From NCBI GenBank assembly GCA_033557675.1, contig JAWQRM010000284.1, forward strand, positions 1-24,828: a stretch of 24,828 nucleotides of DNA. The letters are read 5' to 3'. Shown here piece by piece: positions 1 to 9,409 of this stretch (within the stretch, counting starts at the first letter, position 1; every line of letters begins with the position of its first letter). A model generated the notes under the pieces. The model ran no database searches and was not told where the DNA came from. It was given only the letters and a program-made list of their open reading frames with translations. The position numbers and the translations under genes were made by a program. The DNA is from Coptodactyla brooksi (taxonomy: Eukaryota > Arthropoda > Insecta > Coleoptera > Scarabaeidae).

Positions 1-186
1 AAACAAGTGAATACTGCAGGCAAGATGATGAAGTGGGGATACTGCTTAACGCGTATTCGCTATAACCACCACTATGCGTCCCACTTTAACGCGTATTGCG
101 GGCGCGGCTTAAATGTCCTATGGTACGAGATTTTATCCTCATACCGTATAGAGTACCCCTGAAATAAAAAATAAAAATACATAAGT

Positions 187-280
187 ACACGGTGTCCTAA
201 TATGCTTTCCCCACCGGATATCTCGGAATTGGGAAGAGATATCGTTGCAGTACCAAAACTGTGGTATAGGGTAAGCAAAG
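187..280 (+). repeat. Left arm of an inverted repeat pair (interspersed repeat copy)
   Basis: This copy begins near GGTGTCC and carries ACCGGATATCTCGGAATTGG followed by GGGAAGAG and ends at GGGTAAGCAA. Nearly the same series occurs on the opposite strand at 797-889. The GGTGTCC-type start resembles the CAGGGTGTCCC start of many short insect interspersed repeats (family knowledge, not checked). The family is unnamed here. Open frames over it on the minus strand appear to be chance reading through the repeat. Confidence 0.8.
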
Positions 281-704
281 GACTATACGGAAAACTAAAA
301 GCTGGCATTAACGTACATACAGGCTGTTCCAAGAAAAAAGCTATATTTTTTTTTAAATAGAATAGTATACTTTTTTCATAAACTACCATATACTACCAGG
401 ATTGTTGGAGACCTTTACATAATAATTTGAAAATATTTAGTCATTCAACAGGATGGGGGTACCTGTACATAATGCTCCTTTAAGACATGCAACTGCGTAT
501 TGGTAATGCATGTTGCAGTATTCCAGTTGCAACCCTAAGAAACGCAGGAAATGAAGTTTTGTGTCGGTTTGAAAAGTGTGTTGCGAAAGCTGGAATGCAT
601 TTTGAATACGAATTTTAAGCCAAATTAATTATTTCCAAACAAACATCGACAAAAATCCGTTTCTTACAAACCACTCTACACTCAACTGTAAATCTTGCAC
701 TCGA

Positions 705-731
705 TTATATATATATATATATATATATATA
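705..731. repeat. TA dinucleotide microsatellite
   Basis: About 13 uninterrupted TA units lie between the two arms of the inverted repeat. It translates as a run of Tyr-Ile on the minus strand, so the 72-codon open frame across it is not a gene. Confidence 0.95.
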
Positions 732-796
732 CGCGAACAAGATTTATTTCGAAAATTTTGTTATAGAAATAAAATTTATACTCAAATTGCTTACCA

Positions 797-889
797 TTGC
801 TTACCCTGTACCACAATTTTTGTCCTTCAACGATACCTCTTCCCAATTCCGAGATATCCGGTAGGGAAATCGTACTGGGACACCTGTAT
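797..889 (-). repeat. Right arm of the inverted repeat pair
   Basis: Read on the minus strand it gives ACAGGTGTCCCAGTACG, then a near-identical ACCGGATATCTCGGAATTGG block, ending in CAGGGTAAGCAA, so it matches 187-280 with roughly 80-85% identity by eye. The TTGCTTACC end is partly duplicated at 788-805. The arms are separated by about 515 bp that contain the TA microsatellite. Confidence 0.8.
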
Positions 890-1589
890 ACACATATCAC
901 ATATTTGAAGAGATAGAAAAATGCGTTTAAATTATACTTGATTGGGACAGGGCAACTGTAAAATAGGTTTATAAATTTAACAAATGCACATCCAGGTTTA
1001 CGAAAAATTATTTTCGTAAAATCTCTTTATTCTGTGTAAAATCTTAAAGTGAGAATAAAATTTTTGAAATAGACGGTGGATATTTGGTCATATTTGGACA
1101 TAGTGTTATTCAGAAGTCAATCAGTAATAATTTTTATTCTATAACTACTTTGTTTTTTAAATAGTGAGTACTGGATTAAATCGTTTATTCTGTTGAGTTT
1201 TTAATAATTATGAAAGCATGACACCGTTATAATACTGCATGGTTATATGAGAAACCGTATATTTACTCAAATATACGGTTTATTTAATCAAACAGGGTCC
1301 TCCATCAGAACTTTCCAGAAAGTAAACTCCTTTTACATGATAAATTTATAAAGATATCTTAAGGTGGGACATTGTGTATACAGAGAGTCAAAAAGTTCCA
1401 AAAATACTTAGCAGTACTGTAATAAATACATTATTTATCATAATACAGGGCTTTCAGAAGTGTCCAGAAGGAGTGAAACTACAGCTCTATGAACTATAAA
1501 ACACAACAAACAATATTTTCTTTATTTTGGAAACAATGTAACAAAAGTAAAACTAATAAATACATAAAATTAAAAATAAAAAGTTCCAG
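890..1589. other. AT-rich stretch, no gene recognised; possible hAT end near 1446
   Basis: No supported gene. At 1446 the sequence CAGGGCTTTCAGAAG resembles the CAGGG-type termini of hAT elements and lies about 150 bp beyond the end of the hAT-like remnant coded on the minus strand. It could be that element's 3' terminus. A related-looking CAGGGTCCTCCATCAGAA is at about 1293. Neither is proven and no target-site duplication was confirmed. Confidence 0.4.
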
Positions 1590-2185
1590 CATCTAAGTTT
1601 TTCGTTTTCTAATTTTAGCTTCAGTGAATTCGTTAATTAAATCTTCAAAGTGTTGACTAATATCTTGATACACTTGTCTTCTTCTGTAGCACTTAAAAAT
1701 TATTGTATTATAAATCACAAAAAAGTATTTACTTTAAATGCTTCTTTACCTTCTAACTCCACAATGTTTTCTGTAGATTCGCCAAACAAATTTTTTCTAT
1801 TTACTGTTTTTCTTCTGTTTTGTGGAATATTTTTTTCTGCTTCCTTTTCAAAGCCTTCAAAGTTTTCACGAGCTTTTTGTACATTAGAATAACATAAAAA
1901 GTTAAACTATTATATAATGATGAAACTGTTGCTATTGAAATTGAAGATGATTGTAGTGACTTGCTAGCAGAATTCATCTTAGCTAAAATCTTGTCCCTGC
2001 TGTTGATACAAAACAAATTCGTAGTCATCTAGCTTTTTCAACAAACCACTGGTCTCTGCTGTAGTAACTAACTTGGTTAAATAATTTTCTCTTAAAGCTC
2101 TCACTGCATCAGTTCGCACAGGACATCTAATAGTCGACAAAGGCTTTAAAGTTAAATGTTTTTTGTCAAAACAACTTTCATGCCT
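1590..2185 (-). pseudogene. hAT-like (ZMYM1/DUF4371-type) transposase remnant
   Basis: Read leftwards, the minus strand first gives LTLKPLSTIRCPVRTDAVRA, then a frame with GLLKKLDDYEFVLYQQ. A second frame continues with KILAKMNSASKSLQSSSISI and VSSLYNSL, and a third gives LFGESTENIVELEGKEAFKV, ending around QDISQHFEDLINEFTEAKIR. This is the order of the C-terminal half of hAT-derived ZMYM1-like proteins in insects (LSDTRW motif, LLKKLxxFEF, ILxxINxxSKxLQ, LYESL). At least two frameshifts and several stops break it. The conserved Trp of the LSxTRW motif is Cys at 2123-2125. No N-terminal BED/TTF zinc finger or hAT dimerisation tail is visible. It belongs to a DNA transposon or a domesticated relative of one; I infer it is dead. 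Alternative: a fragment of a processed host ZMYM1-like gene. Confidence 0.7.
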
Positions 2186-2569
2186 TGGAATTTGCGACCT
2201 GTCCGGCCGATGTAACAGGAACGAACCCTGTACCATCGAAGGTACAGTGACAAAATTTCAAATCTGCAGTTTTATGCTTCAGATGGGATTAATTCGTTGA
2301 AATGTAGTGTAAAATAAATTATGGTATAAAAACTGGGACAAAAAGTTTGGACTGGGCACATGATAAGGCAAAAACTAAAGTTCAAATCATTATCATGGTT
2401 AGGTTTAAAACATATTCAGAAACATTACACATATGTACTTCCTAGATCAAATTACGGTACAGAATATTCGAATTTCTGAGCTCCAAGTCAACTTTCCATT
2501 CTGGTAATGATGAAATATTAAGTACGGTACATTACGTTTACACAGTTACCGAAAATCCGTTAATCCGAA
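2186..2569. other. No gene recognised
   Basis: AT-rich sequence between the hAT-like remnant and the GC-rich island. The minus-strand frame of the hAT remnant stays open to about 2236, but the residues upstream of about 2185 no longer resemble the family. Confidence 0.6.
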
Positions 2570-2860
2570 CGGGTCGGCACTTTATAAACACGGTAATTCG
2601 TCCGGTGATTAATTGAGTTACACGTTTAGTGTGCCGTGATCCCAGTGCGGCCACGGCGAAAGTGCAATATTTTCGGGTTAAATTGATTTTCAGACCCATT
2701 AAGAATCCCGCCGGGTTCCGGTAAACAGTTGAAGTAAGCCATTACAAGGGGTCCAGCTTACGCAGATCTACGAAGGGCCTTATTCGATTGTTATGTCGTA
2801 CTGAACGCGGTAAATCGTTCAGAATCGAACAGGAGGTTTCGTTGTAGTAGAATTTATTGT
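2570..2860. other. GC- and CpG-rich island in AT-rich DNA
   Basis: Base composition changes sharply here: CpG is frequent (GTGCGGCCACGGCG, CCCGCCGGGTTCCGG, GAACGCGG) while the flanks are about two-thirds A+T. No frame longer than a few dozen codons crosses it and no TE protein is seen. Such a patch could be a conserved non-coding element, the promoter or CpG island of an unseen transcript, or a non-coding repeat. Composition alone cannot decide. Confidence 0.55.
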
Positions 2861-5800
2861 TATTTCCAAACTTGGACGTTACAGAAAAAAGTCCTTATAT
2901 TTCTAAGGATAATCGAATTTTATCTGATTTAAACACAGACCACAGAATACTTTCTGAACATCAATTCATTTTCCACCTATCAATTCAATAAATACTGAAC
3001 TTAATAATGGAGATTCAATAATTAGTTAATATTCAAAAATATTTTTAAGTAGCAACTAGCAAAATAGGAATTAATTACGACCATTGTCTAATTCCAGATT
3101 ATGCTTGAGTTGTTCTGAAAGCTGATGTTCAGTCACTTATTGGCTTTTATACCATTTAAAGGTTCAACCTAAATTATGTTATGCGTCTATATTTTGAAGC
3201 AAGTATTAGCATTATTTTGATTTTTTCCGGATCAATAATCTTTTAGAACCAAAAGATCACTTGTAAACAAACAGTGACAGTAATTTTGGAATAGATACAG
3301 ATAAGCGATATAACGCACTTCCAGTTATTTATTAATACTTTATAATTTACTTTATAATAGTAATATAGTACTAAATATAATATATTCAGACTTATTATAA
3401 CATACTGAACTAATAGTTTAATACTTTCAGTTATTATTTAGTCTTCATTATTTCTACTGCGCAATAATAACCCACTTAGACTAAATAAACTTTTATGCAA
3501 TTGATTTCTGCATTTCCTCAGTCACAATTACCACCTTATATCGTACTTTTCCTTATCCCTCGTAATGACGCCACCGAGTTCTTCGTGTTCTTTAATAGCG
3601 GGGTCATTCCAGCTGATCACCGGTAATGTAGTTAAATAACGACCTACGTCAGGTCTACTTGTCTTATAGGCCTCGTAATCATCGGTTGCTGGCTAAGTGT
3701 AGAAGTCCAGGAATTGATCTAATGATACCTGCTTTCATGTCTTTCTTTCAGTGAATGACGGCGAAGTGACTGATAGATCGTTCATCGTCCACTCATTTAT
3801 ATTTTTTATTGACAGAGAATGTAATTGTTTTTAATAGTACAAGGGGTAGATTTGTAATTTTGATTAAATCGATGTAACATACGAAGTACATTTGGAAAGT
3901 TACCCCCAAAGTTCAGTGTCCTTGTTTTCGCTCAACTTGCGTAACAAAGTCGGAGTGAAGTAACGATTGAACAAACTTAGTTCGTGGGCCGCAAAATGAA
4001 CTTTTTCGAAAGTTTTTATCCGGAGCTACTTCTTAAAACTTTTAACCTAATTAATATTCACGAAATTTCACCTATTCACTCACTTCATTTCTTTAGTATG
4101 TATGAATGAACTAAATTAGAGTACCCTTTTCTTCTTGTTTCTTAATCTGCAGAATTCTGCAGAGTTTTACGATTCTTTCAACATTGACCTAAATATTTTA
4201 GCACCTACTTGTTTCTAATAGATACGACAGGCGTCTTTTGAAAGTTAGTTTGCATAATCTGTTTACGGTACATGATTTATATAATATCTATGTTATAATC
4301 ATCAAATATTGCATCATGATTTCAAAAGTTGTTGCATAAGCATTCAACGTCCGAGGGACGTTTTGTGTAAAACTGCATCTGCCCTCTCTATATGAAGGAA
4401 TAAATGTAAATATCAAAACCTTTTATTGCCAGGTAAATGTACAGTCCGTAACGCATAAAAGAAATTTAAATAGTGTATAGAATAAATAAGAAAAGTCGTA
4501 GGAAATGAAGAGAACTACGAAGATATTTTAATTTAATATCTTAGAGCGGTGTAGACCGGTTTTAAACTATAGCTGGAAGATTAAAGGAAGGAACATACAG
4601 TAGAAGTCGATATAATAATTGAATTAATAATTGAAGGACACATTTCTTTATACAAAAAATGAACAGGTTTTAAATGCTGTAACTATCAACCCTTTTTAAG
4701 AGATTCGTTATTTATGCATTCAATATCAGAACATGAAATACCTGCAATTCCCAGGGAATCTTTCCACCTATATCTTTTTATATAAAGTGTACTTGATCTA
4801 TTGAATGTTTTACCATTAAACTTGAATACAATACGGTACAAGTTGGTAGAACAACATACAAAAAACATTTTTTCTACGACAAATATTAAATATCCGTTTT
4901 CACAAACCTGTGTTGCTTTGTTTTAATGGAAAAGTCATGACCCAGAGCTTACAAGTATACCCAATTATAAGTGAAAATTTATAAAGAGAACAGGAGTTGG
5001 TGTATGGTTGATGCTATTGAAATTTTCTAAAGCTCTTAATGGATTTTCATGAATTATTATCGTTTTTGTGCAATACGATAACCTTTGAACAAGAACGATA
5101 GTGATGTTTGAATTCTTTGTAAATCAGTGATCTGTGATGCATCAATAGCTCACATTTGAGTATTCGGCTAGTTTCTGTTTAACATTCATTAGCATATGCG
5201 GCCGTAGAGAAATTGTTATTTGTATATAACAATCATAGAAATAAGAATCAAATGAGACATATCATTGTTAAATATATCAAGTTACGTAGCAACGTTTTAG
5301 GAAAATGTAATTCCTGTTAAAAAAACTAATATGCTATTCATCATCGATTATCTCGTTAAAAAGCAACTAGCAATGGTCCTGTAGATTGACAAGTGATTCA
5401 TAAGAACTCAACACTCTCATGTTGCGTCCCATACTGAAATAGCAAATATTTCGAACCCAGACGATTTTGGCGGCATTTGGAAAGCAAGCCTTTCTTCAAC
5501 CTCTTATCTGTCGCAGAATGATTATTCATGGTCACGCAAGATAGTCAACCAAAAACTTATAAAAATATAGATCCAATTAAATACGGGATCCGATATGTGC
5601 AAGTTGTGCTGTCACAAAAGTGAAATAATAGAACGTGTGGTTATTCTAATCTAGCAGATAATAAGGGCCTTTATAGGCACAATTTGATTGTAGAGAAAAC
5701 TTAACATGCTCTGAAGCATAATTTAATTGACAGCCCAAAGAATACTATAGAAAACGAAAAAAAAATCGTACCTAGTACAACGTAAAACGCAATTCAGGCA

Positions 5801-5929
5801 AATAGAACTGGCTTGGAAGTAAGTTATATCGATTAAAAGAAAGCTTATCATAATTTAGAGGTTAGTGAAAGGAATAATATTCATAACCTTTACCAACTGA
5901 GTTTAGCAGTTTGTGTGACGTAAAAGTAG
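2861..5929. other. Long AT-rich region with no recognised gene
   Basis: About 3 kb without a supported coding region, RNA gene or tandem repeat. The only sub-region with mildly higher GC is about 3540-3800. A 60-codon minus-strand frame at 4686-4868 resembles nothing I know and is the length expected by chance. This could be intergenic or intronic DNA. Confidence 0.6.
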
Positions 5930-6360
5930 CAAAGATACCAAAGAAATCGGTCGATGAGGTCAATAAAAAATTTAAAAGCAAACATTATAGATTTAGAATT
6001 CAATGAAATACATTTGATCCCAAAATTGCAGAGAATAATAATCCTTTCAAACCATGCAAAATTTCCAAAGAGAGAACACACTTTCCCAATTATCAAAACT
6101 CTATGTCTTTCTTTCTCACCTGGAAACATAGTAGTAACATTTCGGAGAACTAGAAGTGCACAAAAATATCTCTTTTACGAAGGAAGAAAAATATATAATG
6201 CTTTACCCGCTGAGATAAAAAAAATTAAGAAAATAGTAAGATTTAAGAGATTGTTAAAAGATTATGTAAGGAATAATGTATAAAATTAGTATATGTTTAG
6301 AAATAATTATTATGTAAATAGCTGAGAAAGCTAAATAAAGCCAATCAATCAAATCAAATC
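5930..6360 (+). pseudogene. 3' end of a 5'-truncated non-LTR retrotransposon (LINE)
   Basis: An open frame from the ATG at 5954 to a stop at 6281-6283 ends in RRTRSAQKYLFYEGRKIYNA, then LPAEIKKIKK and FKRLLKDYV. This is the signature of the extreme C-terminus of insect LINE reverse transcriptases (consensus RTRxAQKSLFYKGxKLYNxLPxEIK, then FKxxLKxYL). The upstream frame closes at a TAG at 5927-5929, so the polymerase, with its YxDD/FADD motif, is absent; 5' truncation is usual for LINEs. A short 3' UTR follows with AATAAAG at 6333-6339 and a terminal run of CAATCAATCAAATCAAATC, which looks like a LINE 3' tail of short repeats. The ATG is probably an internal Met, not a true start. The clade is uncertain. 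The copy cannot encode a working polymerase. Confidence 0.75.
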
Positions 6361-6433
6361 CCTCTTCACATCTTTCTCTCCCTATCTCTCTCTCTGCCTA
6401 TCTATCACTCACTATTTCTCTCCACCTCTCTAA
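6360..6433. repeat. Pyrimidine-rich (CT)n-like simple sequence
   Basis: About 75 bp made almost only of C and T with interspersed A, with repeated CTCTCTCTCTGCC and CTATC units. It follows directly on the LINE 3' tail, so it may be the pre-existing insertion site or an expanded tail. Confidence 0.85.
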
Positions 6434-6863
6434 GTAAATAAACAGAAGTAAAGACCAAGCTGTTACATATTTAAAGAAACAAAGGCATACTGCTCAGGAT
6501 GAAAAATAGCAATAAGTTTCAATACCCTGAAGCACAGCAAAATGTTATTTTATAAACATAATACCGTTCAACTCTGAACTAAAAATAAAGCAAGTATTAA
6601 CATGAGTTCCTGAACACATGTTCAGTTGTTCGAAATTGTCCTCAATACATGTGCAGGTACAAACCACACCGGTTTTTGTTCACAGTTTGCTACACCGCTA
6701 GAGGTCTAACGTAACTTTCGCCTTGCATTGTGTTAATTGTTTCAGTAATATTATTTTATGAATCTATTATGTTACATGAAGGATTTATGTATCAACCTAT
6801 ACCTCCGCGTATTGTTTTCTTCATAACATTTTGTGTTTTCACGTTTTCAGGTACTTTCCTCTA
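6434..6863. other. No gene recognised
   Basis: AT-rich stretch with no feature supported. A plus-strand frame from 6730 rich in Phe, Leu and Ser continues over 6864-7068, but it lies opposite a hydrophilic minus-strand frame, and such hydrophobic composition is what the antisense of an A-rich coding frame produces. Confidence 0.5.
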
Positions 6864-7180
6864 TTATTTTCTCTCTGCAAACTGTTTTCTCCAACTTTTT
6901 ATTTTCGGTAGTTTTATATTATATTCTAGTTGGTCATTGATTTCCACTTTATTACTACTTTTAATCGTATATTCGTCTACCACCGTGTATGTGCTCGTAT
7001 CACTTGATGCTTTGTACCTGTATTGCTTTACTAAGTCTTTTTTTCTTATAATATCATCTATCTCATAGTTCATTATAATTTTGCTGTTATCATTAAGGGG
7101 TTCATCTGAGCCCCATATAATTCGTCTAACGTAATTATTGTCACGCAAATTCTTAATCGTTGAAGTCTTGTTCGTTTTTT
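6864..7180 (-). CDS. Unrecognised hydrophilic ORF, probably a remnant
   Basis: The minus strand is open for about 105 codons, from after a stop near 7181 to a stop at 6864-6866. There is no ATG at its head; the first in-frame Met is the MNYEIDDIIR segment. The product is charged and has natural-looking composition, with segments such as RRIIWGSDEPLNDNSK, YKASSDTSTYTVVDEYT, and a basic end SWRKQFAERK. No signal peptide, transmembrane segment or known motif is visible, and I do not recognise the family. The opposite strand gives a 112-residue Phe/Leu-rich frame at 6730-7068 that is most likely its shadow. It could be a fragment of a transposon ORF, an exon, or chance. No splice sites were convincing. 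Confidence 0.25.
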
Positions 7181-7985
7181 ACCTTTCAGTATATTTCTGT
7201 GATAATAAAAAGCCGTGTAATCTATTTGAAACTGCTTGCTGACATGTAGTATTTCATTTCTTTTCTTATCAGAACTCTAAGATGTAAAAATGTTTTAACA
7301 TCTTCCAATGCATATTAAATGCTCCGGAAATTTGTTAGGTACTCCTTGCACTTCTCTGTTAACGATTTTCTCAGATATTGCAGTATACTCGAGGCACTCA
7401 ACCAGACGATTCACGTCAGTAATGACGTATGGCAGGTTAAATTTGTTACCAACGCTACATAATTATCCGAACCTCTCATATTATGCATCCAATTTGACAA
7501 TTAGTATGAAAATGTGGCGTACAAGATTGTATTGTAAAAGTATCGCACTTTTTAAGCACTTTTTTTAATTAGTCTCTATGAAAATGATAGAAGCAAATTC
7601 TTAGAAAATAAATTGAAGTTTGCAAGGTTGCTAGTAAAACATTCGTCTCTAGGGGGCTGAACTCGTAAAGTTATTCCACGTATCTTTATTTTCATCGAAT
7701 TTGTTTTGTTATATGCAACTATTCTTTTAAGAACAAACAAACATGCTCTATTTCGTGACGGATTTCCATATTTGCGAACTGCAGCAGGTATCGTTTATTT
7801 GAAGTTAGTTATAGTTATGTGACACATTGAACAAATAACAAACCGCATTATTCGGTTTGCTATCGTTAGCTGCTGTACGGGAAGTATGTTGTTTTCACAG
7901 TTCTATAGTGAATGGTGATTACGTTTACTTATATATTTGTAGAATTGCAAATGCTGTGGGCAATCGCTTAAGTGCGGTTAGCTCC
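7181..7985. other. No gene recognised
   Basis: AT-rich DNA. The 86-codon plus-strand frame at 7308-7568 has no recognisable motif and is probably chance. The last ~150 bp may hold decayed N-terminal sequence of the transposase remnant that follows, but I could not align it. Confidence 0.5.
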
Positions 7986-7989
7986 AAAG

Positions 7990-8641
7990 CTGTAAAAGTA
8001 ATCTAAGCGTAAGTAACTCAAGAAAGAATGGACCAAAAGAGAAACCTGTACGGAATATTGATTCATTTACCAAGACGACAATTCGCAATACCATTTATAC
8101 CATGCACAGGAATAAGGAGCATATAACTCTACACATCATTGTTGTCCACGTAAAAACGCAATATTTAACATGGTGGCATTAATAAATTGGGCAAAATCTT
8201 GTGTGACATTGGTTTTAAATTTAAGAGGGAAGATCCTCGCAGAGGCTTGATGGAGTTACCTCACATAGCTCTAAAACTAGTAGAGATCTTGCACGACACA
8301 CTGTTAAAATTACAATTGGTTGGGCTAGTGCAACCACATAAACCACCACAAACGTATGTAGCCGATACGCCTGCTCAGCGGTATTGTCATATCGTGCTTA
8401 GACTCCCTCCTTTCCATTGCATTTTTAACCCCATCAACCACATATGGGGATTGCCAAAAAATGTATTCCAATAGGCACATTGGAAAAGATGGGTATGGTG
8501 TGGACAAAACGTTGAATATGTGGAAAGAGGGTCTAACCCAAATAAGTCCTGAAATATGCTCAAGAACAATTAAACACACTGATAAAATAATTGAAAATTG
8601 GTGGGAAAGGGAAGTCAGCTGTTATGATGGTGAAGAAATTT
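7990..8641 (+). pseudogene. IS630/Tc1-like DDE_3 transposase remnant
   Basis: Three frames in turn give the ends of an insect DDE_3 transposase. From about 8057 comes IDSFTKTTIRNTIYTMH, matching the consensus DDFDKxxIRRTIxxFY. From 8187 comes GKILCDIGFKFKREDPRRG with MELPHIAL, matching LRKILKxLGFKWKKxxxxRKVLMERxDIV. After a jump comes YVADTPAQRYCHIVLRLPPF and NPINHIWG, matching VLRLPPYHCxLNPIExIWG. From 8461 the C-terminal SPEICSRTIKHTDKIIENWW follows in a shifted frame. Such proteins cut and paste DNA using a DDE triad. Here the central domain with the first two Asp (usual DETW and DNAxxH) is missing, and the third acidic residue is Asn (NPIN instead of NPIE). With frameshifts and stops as well, it must be inactive. 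No terminal inverted repeats were identified. Confidence 0.7.
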
Positions 8642-9145
8642 AATTCGTTCTAAAGTAAATTAATCACTACCATAGTATCTGTAAATGTGGTGGCATTGTT
8701 TTTTATTAGTAACATAACTGTCTTAACTAAGCTAAGCTAATAAACATCGTACTTATAATTTTCTGTTATAGACTAGTCATTGTGATAGGCAAAGAACGGC
8801 ATGACATCTAATTACTCTCCGAATATAAAGCCATATCATCACTGCTTAATCTTTTCCTACTATAATCACTGCCAATTTTTATCTATTACATGTAATGTAT
8901 TTATCTAGTAAGAAAAAAAATATTAAAAGTAGGCTTTTAAAAGTTGTTTTTTATTAGCTGTAGTAGGGTAGATTGTTATACCTTGGACTACTTATTATAT
9001 TTTATTTTCTGCGTTGCTCTGTTATTGTAAATGTGAAATATTAATTACCTTCAGCTGTATTTCAAACCTTTTTGTATATCATAAAATACAGATTTTTTTC
9101 ATAATTACACAACAACCTTAAAAAATAAATAAAATTTTTACACAA
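8642..9145. other. No gene; one motif resembling Tigger subterminal repeats
   Basis: AT-rich. TTATACCTTGGACTAC at about 8976 resembles the TTGTACCTTGGG motifs at 9168 and 9190, so the Tigger-like element or a second copy of its end might begin further left than the terminal repeat I propose at 9146. Confidence 0.4.
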
Positions 9146-9409
9146 CGGTCCATGGTACAGTATGCTCATGTACCTTGGGACAAACGTCTTGTACCTTGGG
9201 CCAAGAATTAAACAACAGATAATCACAAGTAATAAACAGATTAGAGGTATGTTTTTAACTTTTTATTCCAATAATACATTTCATTTATGATATTAATGTA
9301 CCTTTAATAAATGCCATATGTTAAAAAAAGGTAAATAATTATTATTCTAATGTTTTACAAAAATCGCACAAATAGTGCTTCCATTATTTATAATAGAGGA
9401 AAATGCTAT

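Noticed and set aside
40..100. TAACGCGTATT repeated at about 48 and 88, considered as a regulatory direct repeat.
   Set aside because: Only two 11-base copies 40 bp apart at the window edge, with no gene beside them; too little to support a function.
5954..6283. The 109-codon ATG-initiated frame as a stand-alone small gene.
   Set aside because: It matches the C-terminal tail of LINE polymerases and is followed by a LINE-like 3' tail, so the ATG is probably an internal Met of a truncated polymerase.
6730..7068. 112-codon plus-strand frame that looks like a multi-pass membrane protein.
   Set aside because: It lies antisense to a hydrophilic A-rich frame, and antisense of such frames is expected to be Phe/Leu/Ile-rich. 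There is no start context or homology that I recognise.
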